Positions 1 through 6,602 of a stretch of 18,051 nucleotides of DNA are shown in pieces. How positions within the stretch are numbered: position 1 is the stretch's first letter; the number at the start of each line of letters is the position of its first letter. The translations under genes were made by a program, and so were the position numbers. The notes under the pieces are model-generated. The model had not been told where the DNA came from, did no database searches, and was given only the letters and a program-made list of their open reading frames with translations. The stretch comes from Balneolia bacterium. GTDB lineage: Bacteria > Bacteroidota > Rhodothermia > Balneolales > Cyclonatronaceae. The DNA is taken from positions 1 through 18,051 of the forward strand of contig PXAI01000225.1 of NCBI GenBank assembly GCA_003567135.1, given 5' to 3'.

Positions 1-69
1 CCCATGGCCGAAAGGCCCGAAAAAACGGCAGCAATTGTTACAGATGTGATCTCTGAAGAAGTGAATTAA
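1..69 (+). CDS. 3' end of an unidentified protein (partial)
   Basis: The first 69 bases read as 23 open codons ending in TAA at 67-69, with a final stretch reading KTAAIVTDVISEEVN. Only the C-terminus is in the window, so the family cannot be named. The stop codon directly abuts the stop codon of the minus-strand gene that begins its reverse reading at base 70, so the two genes are tail to tail with no spacer. That placement favours a real gene end, but 23 codons is too little for certainty. Confidence 0.45.
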   Translation, partial: PMAERPEKTAAIVTDVISEEVN

Positions 70-903
70 TCACCACATTCCGCCGAACATCAGCGTAATT
101 GTTGGTGATATGAAGAAATCTTCAGCGCTGAATCCACCGCCAATTTCACGGCTCATAATGGTTTCGGGGGCAACCGGAAATCCTGTGGCAACAGTAACCG
201 AATTAGGCTCCATCATCTGAATTCCCTGCGGATAGTAGAACATCTGCACGCCAAACTCCAGCGTGGTCAGGTTGCGGAACGTACGGCTGAAGTCAATGTT
301 AAGTGCGATTTTTCCGGCATATCCCCATTCAATACTTCCATCGCCCCAGCCCTGAAATACATCATTCAGCTGTCGGTCAGAAAAGCGAACGCCGAGCGGC
401 AGGCCGTCGTGGCCAATTGCGTTGGGAAAAAATTCTTCTATAAAAGGTACATCTTCGAAATAGGGATAAACGAAGGTCATCGCGGGGCCGCCCATCACCT
501 GAAGGTAAAGCCTGAGACTGTCATCTATATAATTAGCGAAAAAACGCTGTCTTACGCCGGCCATGAGAGGAAATGAAAGCGCCCGATTGTATTTACCAGG
601 CACAATTTGCTGTCCCCAGAAGGTAAAGAAGGTTTGCTCTCTGCTGTCTTTCAATGCCGTAATCTGAAGTTCAACCACGCCCTCCGTCATCGGGGAAAGC
701 ACGCGGCGATACTGCCCGCCAACGCCAAAACCGTAGTTTGTAACCATCAGGCTGAACATTGCGCCGTTCCTAATATCGCTTTGCAGCGGATTGCGGGGTT
801 GTTCGGCCGGCAGGATGTCCGGTTCGATGCTTTGCGGATGTGCATCGTTTACGCTTACAAGTAAAATCAGTGCGGTAATCAGGCCTGGGATGAAACGCTT
901 CAT
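70..903 (-). CDS. Outer-membrane beta-barrel-like protein with signal peptide
   Basis: A 277-residue protein if it starts at the ATG at 901-903; an in-frame GTG at 922-924 would add seven residues. I prefer the ATG because it places the N-terminus as MKR followed by a hydrophobic stretch (residues about 4-17), a classical Sec signal peptide with likely cleavage near HPQ-S. The mature part has many alternating hydrophobic/polar stretches and glycine- and aromatic-rich segments (such as MVTNYGFGVGGQYRRV), and it ends in ITLMFGGMW. A terminal aromatic residue is typical of barrels inserted by the BAM complex. No named family was recognised. It probably sits in the outer membrane as a structural or pore protein. 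Promoter signals should lie in the AT-rich region above 903. A periplasmic soluble protein is the main alternative. Confidence 0.6.
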   Translation of the reverse strand: MKRFIPGLITALILLVSVNDAHPQSIEPDILPAEQPRNPLQSDIRNGAMFSLMVTNYGFGVGGQYRRVLSPMTEGVVELQITALKDSREQTFFTFWGQQIVPGKYNRALSFPLMAGVRQRFFANYIDDSLRLYLQVMGGPAMTFVYPYFEDVPFIEEFFPNAIGHDGLPLGVRFSDRQLNDVFQGWGDGSIEWGYAGKIALNIDFSRTFRNLTTLEFGVQMFYYPQGIQMMEPNSVTVATGFPVAPETIMSREIGGGFSAEDFFISPTITLMFGGMW

Positions 904-1154
904 AGAAGATTTGAAAAATGACACGGTTTTTATTTTGATCTGTTTAAAACTTTTATTATATCAGGGCATCAAAAATTCAACACAGAAAAAATGCGCAAAT
1001 TCTGCATAGATCGAATTTAATAAAAGAAATGCAATTTAATCTGAATGCGTTTCATTTAGTGAAAAACAAAACATTCGTGTTATCAGATTTAATGCATGTG
1101 CTTACTGTAACAGAATAGCGAGTTTATTTTTAACGATTAAATCACTGTATAGGT
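904..1154. promoter_or_regulatory. AT-rich divergent intergenic region
   Basis: This 251-bp gap separates the minus-strand outer-membrane gene from the plus-strand gene at 1155, so it should carry promoters in both directions. On the minus strand a TATAAT-like hexamer lies at 955-960, about 50 bases upstream of the ATG. A convincing -35 partner at normal spacing is not visible, so the promoter call is weak. No RNA gene or convincing coding sequence was seen. Confidence 0.35.
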
Positions 1155-1553
1155 ATGGATACCGCCAGAAAATTTGTAATGTATGGTCCGGGCGACACTC
1201 TCAAGCGCCTTCCCGAACAGTTCAACAGCGACACAAAACCTCAGTACACCTATCACCATGAGTCAGGTAACGGTACGGACGAGGTCTTCGTAAATATCTA
1301 CGAGGAGCACCGTAAGCTTACGAACTCAAGCACCACCGTTGTAGTTATTCTCACGCTTCGCCGTGAAAGCCTGGGCATCAACTTTATTGTAACCGGTGGA
1401 AGAATGGGATTCCGCGGAAGTTCGATGAGCAACGATACGGCAGAGCCGCTCATTAAGGATACCGTTTACGATTACCTGATCGATTTCAGCAAGCGCCACG
1501 GTCTTACCATTCAGGAAGCAAAAATAGCTGAAGATTCAGAAAAAGATGGCTGA
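1155..1553 (+). CDS. Hypothetical protein coupled to prmC
   Basis: A 132-residue cytoplasmic protein starting at ATG 1155 with no Shine-Dalgarno sequence. I do not recognise the family with confidence. Visible features are a long polar N-terminal half, two hydrophobic beta-like strands (about residues 62-68 and 74-80) and a glycine-rich turn GGRMGFRGSS at 81-90. A predicted helix follows at about 98-114, and the tail is charged. The strand, GG-turn, helix pattern loosely recalls small DUF6054-like proteins, but this is only an impression. Its last codons overlap the start of prmC by 8 bp (ATGGCTGA at 1546-1553), so translation of the two is probably coupled and they are co-transcribed. There is no signal peptide or membrane segment. 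Confidence 0.7.
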   Translation: MDTARKFVMYGPGDTLKRLPEQFNSDTKPQYTYHHESGNGTDEVFVNIYEEHRKLTNSSTTVVVILTLRRESLGINFIVTGGRMGFRGSSMSNDTAEPLIKDTVYDYLIDFSKRHGLTIQEAKIAEDSEKDG

Positions 1554-2427
1554 CAATCCCGCAAAGGACGAATGGACCGTCCTTAAAATGCTGGAATGGG
1601 CAACCGAATATTTCGAAAAAAAGAATATTCCGCAGCCGAGGCTTAGTATCGAGTGGCTTTTGGCTCACGTTCTCGAATGCAAGCGGCTGGATCTTTATCT
1701 GAAGTTTGACTTCCCCCTTACTGAAGAGGTTTTAGGGGGGATCAAACCGCTTATCATCAGGAGAGCCGGATTTGAACCTCTGCAGTATATCACTGGCCAC
1801 ACGGATTTTTTCGGCCTGAAGATGAATGTAAATCCTGATGTGCTGATTCCCAGGCCGGAGACTGAACAGCTCGTTGAACTGATTCTTGAAAATAAGAATG
1901 CGTCTGCCTCTGTTCTGGATATCGGAACCGGATCAGGCTGCATCCCGATAGCGCTGAAAACGGAAAAACCAGGCTGGGATGTCTCCGCATTCGACATCAG
2001 CCCGAAAGCTCTCATCACTGCAAAGGAAAACGCGGCGTTGCACGAAGCGGACATTTCTTTTTTTCAGCATGACTTACACCAGAGCCGTCTCCCAGAAAAC
2101 ATCCCAAAAAACTCGTTTGATTTCATCGTCTCTAATCCTCCCTATATCCCTCTTTCTGAAAAACCGGGCATCGACCGTGAGGTTCGGGATTTTGAACCTG
2201 AACTGGCGCTATTTCACGAAAATATCAGACAGGTATATGCATCGGTGAGAGAGATTGCGGAAAATTATCTGAAGCCAAACGGCACTCTTTATCTTGAGAT
2301 CCACGAGAATTACGGCGAAGCGCTGCATCAGCTTTTTAAACCGCCTGTATGGACAACGAAAATTCGCGAAGACTACAGCGACAAGCAACGATTTATCGTT
2401 GCCTCCTTCAGTCCTAACAAATGTTGA
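1546..2427 (+). CDS. prmC: PrmC/HemK peptide chain release factor N5-glutamine methyltransferase
   Basis: This 293-residue enzyme would methylate the glutamine of the GGQ motif in release factors RF1 and RF2 using S-adenosylmethionine, which improves termination. The N-terminal helical PrmC domain covers about residues 10-80 and the Rossmann methyltransferase domain about 95-290. Diagnostic motifs are present: IPRPETE at 101-107, the SAM-binding loop VLDIGTGSG at 123-131 and the catalytic NPPY at 197-200, which binds the substrate glutamine. Length is normal for the family. The start ATG lies inside the end of the preceding hypothetical gene. The common neighbour prfA is not present in this window. 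The stop codon overlaps the first candidate DnaA box of the origin region. Confidence 0.96.
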   Translation: MADNPAKDEWTVLKMLEWATEYFEKKNIPQPRLSIEWLLAHVLECKRLDLYLKFDFPLTEEVLGGIKPLIIRRAGFEPLQYITGHTDFFGLKMNVNPDVLIPRPETEQLVELILENKNASASVLDIGTGSGCIPIALKTEKPGWDVSAFDISPKALITAKENAALHEADISFFQHDLHQSRLPENIPKNSFDFIVSNPPYIPLSEKPGIDREVRDFEPELALFHENIRQVYASVREIAENYLKPNGTLYLEIHENYGEALHQLFKPPVWTTKIREDYSDKQRFIVASFSPNKC

Positions 2428-2437
2428 TAACTTGTTG

Positions 2438-2457
2438 AAAACTTTTCCTAAAGTTTT
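2438..2457. repeat. AT-rich inverted repeat just after prmC
   Basis: AAAACTTT (2438-2445) and AAAGTTTT (2450-2457) are perfect inverted arms of 8 bp with a 4-nt loop TCCT. It begins 10 bases after the prmC stop. The arms are AT-rich and no long T tract follows, so it is a poor intrinsic terminator; it could be a structural element of the origin. Confidence 0.5.
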
Positions 2458-2524
2458 ACATTCACCAGGCGTGTCTAATAAATTCTATGTTATCGTAATG
2501 TAACGTGATGTCAAGCACATTTTT

Positions 2525-2543
2525 TGAAATTTATCGAATTTCA
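2525..2543. repeat. Inverted repeat within the candidate origin
   Basis: TGAAATT (2525-2531) and AATTTCA (2537-2543) form a perfect 7-bp inverted repeat around the 5-nt loop TATCG, in the AT-rich middle of the prmC-dnaA gap. It may be an operator for dnaA or part of the unwinding region, or chance in AT-rich DNA. Confidence 0.4.
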
Positions 2544-2585
2544 TGTAAGGTATATAATTTCAGTAGTTTGCGGCGTTTGATAAGT

Positions 2586-2594
2586 TGTGGATAA
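2586..2594 (-). promoter_or_regulatory. DnaA box (perfect TTATCCACA)
   Basis: Reads TGTGGATAA on the plus strand, an exact match to the strong DnaA-box consensus on the minus strand. A second identical box starts exactly 100 bp downstream. Confidence 0.8.
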
Positions 2595-2685
2595 CTCAGT
2601 ATTTGTTCAAACACCTTTTTTTGACTTGATTGAAATTTATCCTCATTTTCCTCTCGGTCGTTCACAGAAAATCAGCAAATGTTGG

Positions 2686-2694
2686 TGTGGATAA
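2686..2694 (-). promoter_or_regulatory. DnaA box (perfect TTATCCACA)
   Basis: Second exact DnaA-box match, same orientation as the box at 2586-2594. It lies 65 bp before the proposed dnaA start codon, so it may act in both origin firing and dnaA autoregulation. Confidence 0.8.
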
Positions 2695-2744
2695 CTTAAC
2701 CGCAGGAATATAAATCTAAACGTAAGTCAGCAATAGTGTACGAA

Positions 2745-2751
2745 GAGGAGG
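2745..2751 (+). promoter_or_regulatory. Strong ribosome binding site that decides the dnaA start
   Basis: GAGGAGG at 2745-2751 is followed after 8 bases by TTG at 2760. It lies downstream of the GTG at 2736, so it cannot serve that codon. This supports translation of DnaA from TTG 2760. Confidence 0.75.
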
Positions 2752-2759
2752 TTTCAACC

Positions 2760-4208
2760 TTGAGTAAAGAACTTGCCACTCAGAAATGGCAGGAATGTCT
2801 CGAAATTATCCGCGACATTGTTAACGCACAAAAATTTTCTGCGTGGTTTGAGCCGATCAAGCCACTGAAGCTTGAAAACAACATCCTTACTATACAGGTA
2901 CCATCTCAATTTTGGTACGAATGGCTCGAGGAACACTATTATAGTATATTACGATCGACGATAGCAAAAGTAATTGGCGAAGACGGAAAACTTCAGTATT
3001 CCATAAATATAGATCAGTCGGAACCGGAGTTTGAGCAATCTTCATCCGTTCGCCTTCCACAGCGTCCCGTACCACCGTCGAAGCCGGGAAATTTAAACGA
3101 TATAAACAGATATCAACCTAACCAGGTGCAAAATCCTTTTGTAATACCGGGTATTCAGAAAAACAAGGTCAGTTCAAACCTGAACGGCAGCTATGTTTTT
3201 GAGCGCTTCATTGAGGGCGATTGCAATCGTCTGGCTCGTTCTGCAGCTATCGCGATTGCCGAAAAACCGGGAAACAACTCATTCAATCCGTTTTTTATTT
3301 ACGGAGGCACCGGCCTTGGTAAAACACACCTGACCCAAAGTATCGGTAATAAAATTCGTCAGGATTTCGGGGATGAGAAAGCGATTTTGTACACCTCCTC
3401 CGACGACTTCACCAATGAGTTCGTTCATGCCATCCGGAATAACCGCGCCAGTGAGTTTTCAGCATTCTACCGAAATATCGATGTGCTTATTATCGACGAT
3501 ATTCAGTTTTTCAGCGGTAAGGAAAAAACGCAGGAAGAGTTCTTCCATATTTTTAACGCGCTTCACCAGGATGGCAAGCAGATTATCCTTACCAGCGACC
3601 GCGCTCCGAAAGACATCCCCGATATCCAGGATCGCCTCATTTCCCGCTTTAACTGGGGCTTAGCCGCTGATCTTCAGCTTCCCGATTACGAAACCCGTTT
3701 CGCTATTCTGGAACGCAAAGCGCTGGATAACGGTATCGAATTTGAGCCGTCCATTCTGGAGTTTATCGCCACCAACTTTAAATCGAGCGTGCGCGATTTG
3801 GAAGGCGCCATCATCAAACTGCTGGCCGCATCCTCCCTGCAGCATCTGGATTACATCGACCTTCAGATGGCCAAGAGAATTTTGAAGGATATGATCCGCG
3901 AAAACAACAAGCAGATCACAATTGAAACCATCCAGACACACGTCTGCGATTTCTTCGGAATTGATACCAACAAGGTTCGCGAAAAAACACGGAAGCAGGA
4001 AATCGTAGAGGCGCGTCAGATTGCGATGTATCTTTCCAAAAAGATGACCAAGGCAAGCCTTAAAACCATCGGACTTCAGTTCGGCGGCCGCGATCACTCT
4101 ACCGTAATCCACGCGATTACAACCGTTGAAGACCGGATCAAAACGAGCTCGAAGCATCAGCAGATCATGAAGGATATCGAGCATAAAATCGAGCTTTCCA
4201 GCCTTTAG
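2760..4208 (+). CDS. dnaA: Chromosomal replication initiator protein DnaA
   Basis: From the TTG at 2760 the protein is 482 residues and begins MSKELATQKWQECLEIIRD, matching the usual DnaA N-terminus; a GTG at 2736 would add eight residues but has no ribosome binding site. DnaA binds origin boxes as an ATP-dependent filament and opens the duplex for helicase loading. Domain I covers about residues 5-80 and a proline/asparagine-rich linker about 85-140. The AAA+ domain covers about 145-375, with Walker A GGTGLGKT at 182-189, Walker B LIIDD at 243-247, sensor 1 LTSD at 277-280, the arginine-finger segment DRLISRF at 291-297 and sensor 2 RDLEGAI at 345-351. The DNA-binding domain IV includes the signature GLQFGGRDHSTVIHA at 438-452. 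All key residues are intact. DnaA boxes upstream suggest autoregulation, and folB follows at once. Confidence 0.98.
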   Translation: MSKELATQKWQECLEIIRDIVNAQKFSAWFEPIKPLKLENNILTIQVPSQFWYEWLEEHYYSILRSTIAKVIGEDGKLQYSINIDQSEPEFEQSSSVRLPQRPVPPSKPGNLNDINRYQPNQVQNPFVIPGIQKNKVSSNLNGSYVFERFIEGDCNRLARSAAIAIAEKPGNNSFNPFFIYGGTGLGKTHLTQSIGNKIRQDFGDEKAILYTSSDDFTNEFVHAIRNNRASEFSAFYRNIDVLIIDDIQFFSGKEKTQEEFFHIFNALHQDGKQIILTSDRAPKDIPDIQDRLISRFNWGLAADLQLPDYETRFAILERKALDNGIEFEPSILEFIATNFKSSVRDLEGAIIKLLAASSLQHLDYIDLQMAKRILKDMIRENNKQITIETIQTHVCDFFGIDTNKVREKTRKQEIVEARQIAMYLSKKMTKASLKTIGLQFGGRDHSTVIHAITTVEDRIKTSSKHQQIMKDIEHKIELSSL

Positions 4209-4212
4209 GAGG
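4207..4212 (+). promoter_or_regulatory. Ribosome binding site of folB overlapping the dnaA stop
   Basis: AGGAGG at 4207-4212 overlaps the dnaA TAG stop (4206-4208) and lies 7 bases before the GTG start of folB. It suggests translational coupling and supports the GTG start. Confidence 0.75.
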
Positions 4213-4219
4213 ATAAAAC

Positions 4220-4579
4220 GTGGCGTTGCTCCAAATCAAAAATCTGAAATTCAGGGCACGGCACGGCCACCTCGACTTCGAGCGCGTTATCGGCAATAAT
4301 TTTGAGGTAGACCTGCTTTTTGAAACCGATATTACCTCAGCCGCAGAAAGTGATGACCTGGATAACGCCCTCGACTACAGCCTCGCCGCCGCTATCGTGG
4401 AAGATGTGATCAACTCCGAACCGGTTCTGCTCATCGAAACGCTGATTACCAAAATCGGGGATCAGCTTATCGGCAGTTTTCCGCAGGTCGCCATGCTTGA
4501 GGTCAGCCTCAGAAAATTAACGCCGCCCATGGAAACCGGCTGCGACTACGTTGAACTAACCGAGCGATGGGAACCGTAG
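4220..4579 (+). CDS. folB: Dihydroneopterin aldolase
   Basis: A 119-residue enzyme of folate synthesis that would cleave 7,8-dihydroneopterin to 6-hydroxymethyl-7,8-dihydropterin and glycolaldehyde. It starts at GTG 4220 behind a clear AGGAGG. Family features are visible: the HGHLDFERVIGNNFEVDL block with E21, the Y53 segment in LDNALDYSL, LIETL at 71-75 and the C-terminal strand VSLRKLTPPM with K99. E21, Y53 and K99 correspond to the Glu, Tyr and Lys active-site residues of the family. The usual first motif YGYHG is altered to RARHG. Its product is the substrate of the next gene, folK, which overlaps it by 13 bp, a direct pathway pairing. Confidence 0.93.
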   Translation: MALLQIKNLKFRARHGHLDFERVIGNNFEVDLLFETDITSAAESDDLDNALDYSLAAAIVEDVINSEPVLLIETLITKIGDQLIGSFPQVAMLEVSLRKLTPPMETGCDYVELTERWEP

Positions 4580-5055
4580 TTATTGCCGCGGGAACCAATC
4601 TTGGTGACCGCGAATCACATCTCAAAAAAGCCAGCGCATTTCTTGAAACGCTTTCCGTCACTTCTGTAGTAAAATCTCCGGTATACGAAACCGATCCCGT
4701 AGGCGCTGCCGACCAGCCTTTTCTGAACTGTGTGGCAAAGATCGAAACAAAGTCAGATCCTCAGACACTCCTTTCGGCTCTCAAAAAATTCGAAGTATCC
4801 TGCGGCCGAGATCCTGACGCTCCCCGCTGGAGCAATCGTCCGATCGACCTGGATATCATCACTTTTGATAACCTGATCCTTGCTGAAGGAGCACTCACGA
4901 TCCCGCATCCCTCTTACTGCGAGCGCAGGTTTGTGCTTATTCCGCTGCACGATATACTGCCGGATTTTCGTGATCCTGAAACAGGAGCTGATATCAGCAC
5001 ATTAATTTCGAGATCACCGCAAATGAGGGTTTTCAAAACGAATGTAAAGTGGTAG
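4567..5055 (+). CDS. folK: 2-amino-4-hydroxy-6-hydroxymethyldihydropteridine pyrophosphokinase (HPPK)
   Basis: A 162-residue enzyme that would transfer pyrophosphate from ATP to 6-hydroxymethyl-7,8-dihydropterin, the step after FolB in folate synthesis. Recognisable motifs are the N-terminal strand with GTNLGDR (residues 9-15, where most members read GSNLGDR), YETDPVG, the HPPK signature region RWSNRPIDLDII with its two magnesium-binding aspartates, and IPHPSYCERRFVLIPL near the C-terminus. Length is typical. The start ATG lies inside folB (13-bp overlap), so translation is probably coupled. The downstream deoxynucleoside kinase follows after 9 bp. Confidence 0.95.
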   Translation: MGTVVIAAGTNLGDRESHLKKASAFLETLSVTSVVKSPVYETDPVGAADQPFLNCVAKIETKSDPQTLLSALKKFEVSCGRDPDAPRWSNRPIDLDIITFDNLILAEGALTIPHPSYCERRFVLIPLHDILPDFRDPETGADISTLISRSPQMRVFKTNVKW

Positions 5056-5064
5056 ATTCCTGCC

Positions 5065-5703
5065 GTGAACAGCTATCAGTATATCGCCATTGAAGGAGTA
5101 ATCGGAGCGGGAAAAACATCCCTTGCGGAATTGCTCGCTAAGCGTCATCAGGCACGGATTGTGCTTGAGGAATTCGAGGATAATCCCTTTCTGCCCAAAT
5201 TTTACGAAAACCGTGAGCGGTACGCTTTTCAGACCCAGCTCTCATTTCTGGCCAGCCGTTTTCAGCAGCAGCAGCGCCAGTTTACGCGCGACCTGTTTCA
5301 GGAGCTGATCATTTCAGATTACATTTTCGATAAAGACCGGATTTTCGCTCGCCTAAACCTCAGCGATGATGAGCTTGCGCTCTACGACCGCATTTACGGA
5401 ATTATGAGCGGAATTGCGCCAAAGCCGGATCTGCTCGTTTTTATCCAGTGCAGCATCGACCGGCTGATGGAAAACATCGCCAAACGCGGCCGCAGCTATG
5501 AGCAACAAATCTCCAGAGAGTATCTTGAAGAGCTCAACGATGCGTACAATCACTTTTTTCATCACTACGACAAATCCCCCATTCTGATCATCAACGCGAG
5601 CGAGATCGATTTTGTAAATAATAAGGCTCATCTTGATTATATTGAGAGCACAATTTTTAAAGAGCCGCTGCGTGGTAGCAGAACCTATATTACACCACGC
5701 TGA
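5065..5703 (+). CDS. Deoxynucleoside kinase family protein
   Basis: A 212-residue P-loop kinase of the dNK/dCK/dGK family, which phosphorylates deoxynucleosides for dNTP salvage. The P-loop GVIGAGKTS is at residues 11-19. The substrate region EEFEDNPFLPKFYEN follows at 35-49, SDYIFDKDRIFA at 84-95 occupies the place of the family ERS/DRS motif, and the arginine-rich lid RGRSYE is at 141-146. Whether it prefers deoxyadenosine, deoxyguanosine or another base cannot be read from sequence alone. The start is GTG at 5065 without a Shine-Dalgarno sequence. It follows folK after 9 bp; I recall folK and dNK genes as frequent neighbours in Bacteroidota. Confidence 0.9.
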   Translation: MNSYQYIAIEGVIGAGKTSLAELLAKRHQARIVLEEFEDNPFLPKFYENRERYAFQTQLSFLASRFQQQQRQFTRDLFQELIISDYIFDKDRIFARLNLSDDELALYDRIYGIMSGIAPKPDLLVFIQCSIDRLMENIAKRGRSYEQQISREYLEELNDAYNHFFHHYDKSPILIINASEIDFVNNKAHLDYIESTIFKEPLRGSRTYITPR

Positions 5704-5724
5704 GGCCAACATCTCCCGCAACTT

Positions 5725-5958
5725 ATGCTTCGTTACCTACTCCTTTTTATCGCGATTTTCCTGATCATCCGGTTTATAGGCTACGCCCTTACCCGAAACC
5801 AGGCTCAGAGAAAAGCCCGCCGGAACACATCCTCAGGAAGTTTTTCAACCGGCACGCGCCAGCAATCCTCAACCGGAAAAAAAATAGATGAGGATGATAT
5901 CGAGGATGCCAGCTTCGAGGAAATCGAAACCAACAAAAAGAGGGACACATCCTCCTGA
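5725..5958 (+). CDS. Small single-pass membrane protein, DUF4834-like
   Basis: A 77-residue protein with one N-terminal membrane helix (about residues 2-23, LRYLLLFIAIFLIIRFIGYAL), a basic segment just after it (QRKARR) and a polar Ser/Gly/Gln-rich stretch. It ends in an acidic piece with a DASFEEIE motif. This layout and the FEEIE-type tail resemble DUF4834, a small family of unknown function seen in Bacteroidota. The basic residues after the helix suggest the tail faces the cytoplasm. It sits 21 bp after the kinase and 6 bp before the carbonic-anhydrase-like gene, so it belongs to the same unit. No function can be assigned. Confidence 0.75.
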   Translation: MLRYLLLFIAIFLIIRFIGYALTRNQAQRKARRNTSSGSFSTGTRQQSSTGKKIDEDDIEDASFEEIETNKKRDTSS

Positions 5959-5964
5959 TTTATT

Positions 5965-6513
5965 ATGATTTACGAATTTCTCAATAAACAACCACAGTTC
6001 GACGAAACCAATTTTGTAGCGCCCAGCGCAGATATTATCGGGGATGTAACCCTTGGCAGCGAAAGCAGCGTATGGTTCAACTGTACCATCCGGGGTGATG
6101 TGAATTACATCAGAATTGGCGAGCGGTCGAACGTACAGGATAACACCTGTATTCACGTAACAAACCAAACCTGCCCGACGGTTATCGGGGATCAGGTTAC
6201 GATCGGCCACAGCGCCATGATTCACGGATGTACGATAAACGACCGGGTTCTGATCGGAATAAAATCAGTAGTGCTGGATAAAGCGGTCATTGAGCCCGAC
6301 TGTATTATCGCTGCCGGAAGCCTCGTTCCTCCGGGTAAAGTCATGCCATCCGGTTATCTTTGCATGGGATCACCGGCCAAACCTGTGCGAAAGCTTTCGG
6401 ATGAGGAGATTAAGAGCATAGTTCAGTATTCGGATAACTACGTGAAGTACAGCCGCGCCTATATGCGAAAGGATACGTACGATAAAAACCCGTTTTACAA
6501 TTCCGGAGATTAA
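5965..6513 (+). CDS. Gamma-carbonic anhydrase family protein (left-handed beta-helix)
   Basis: A 182-residue hexapeptide-repeat protein of the YrdA/PaaY/gamma-carbonic-anhydrase type. The repeats run about residues 20-140 as a left-handed beta-helix, which in this family trimerises and binds a metal between subunits. The three metal-ligand histidines appear intact: H64 (CIHVT), H82 (GHS) and H87 (MIHGC). RGD at 43-45 and QD at 58-59, normally near the active site, are also present. A C-terminal helix follows. The family includes true carbonic anhydrases and others with no detectable activity, so the reaction remains open. It is the last gene of the compact dnaA-led cluster. Confidence 0.9.
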   Translation: MIYEFLNKQPQFDETNFVAPSADIIGDVTLGSESSVWFNCTIRGDVNYIRIGERSNVQDNTCIHVTNQTCPTVIGDQVTIGHSAMIHGCTINDRVLIGIKSVVLDKAVIEPDCIIAAGSLVPPGKVMPSGYLCMGSPAKPVRKLSDEEIKSIVQYSDNYVKYSRAYMRKDTYDKNPFYNSGD

Positions 6514-6602
6514 TTCTTTCAGCAGGATGTGAACGACAGGACGTATGTGCCTGTTAAGTTTACAGATGTCGCCACTGGGGTGTTTTATCCAAAAAATTGA
6601 AT

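Larger units (their letters stand above)
2428..2759. other. Candidate chromosomal replication origin (oriC) upstream of dnaA
   Basis: The gap between prmC and dnaA carries two perfect DnaA boxes on the minus strand (TTATCCACA, read as TGTGGATAA on the plus strand) at 2586-2594 and 2686-2694. One-mismatch boxes lie at 2422-2430 (TGTTGATAA, touching the end of prmC) and 2637-2645 (TTATCCTCA, plus orientation), with a weaker one at 2575-2583. The region is rich in A/T tracts, has a TATAAT at 2553-2558 and two AT-rich inverted repeats. A cluster of boxes next to dnaA is the usual bacterial origin layout and also fits DnaA autoregulation of its own promoter. No gene was found here. Confidence 0.65.

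Noticed and set aside
607..1009. Plus-strand open frames antisense to the outer-membrane protein gene
   Set aside because: They lie over a well-supported minus-strand gene and show no recognisable motif or start signal.
2294..2503. Short plus-strand frame running from prmC into the origin region
   Set aside because: Out of frame with prmC, no motif, and its tail is AT-rich origin sequence.
3660..4184. 174-codon minus-strand open frame opposite dnaA
   Set aside because: An antisense shadow of the conserved AAA+ and DNA-binding domains; composition and content do not look like a protein family.
6514..6602. Possible terminator hairpin (ACAGG/CCTGT with a 9-nt loop) between the carbonic-anhydrase and ppx-like genes
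   Set aside because: The stem is only 5 bp and no T tract follows, so it does not meet the standard for a terminator.
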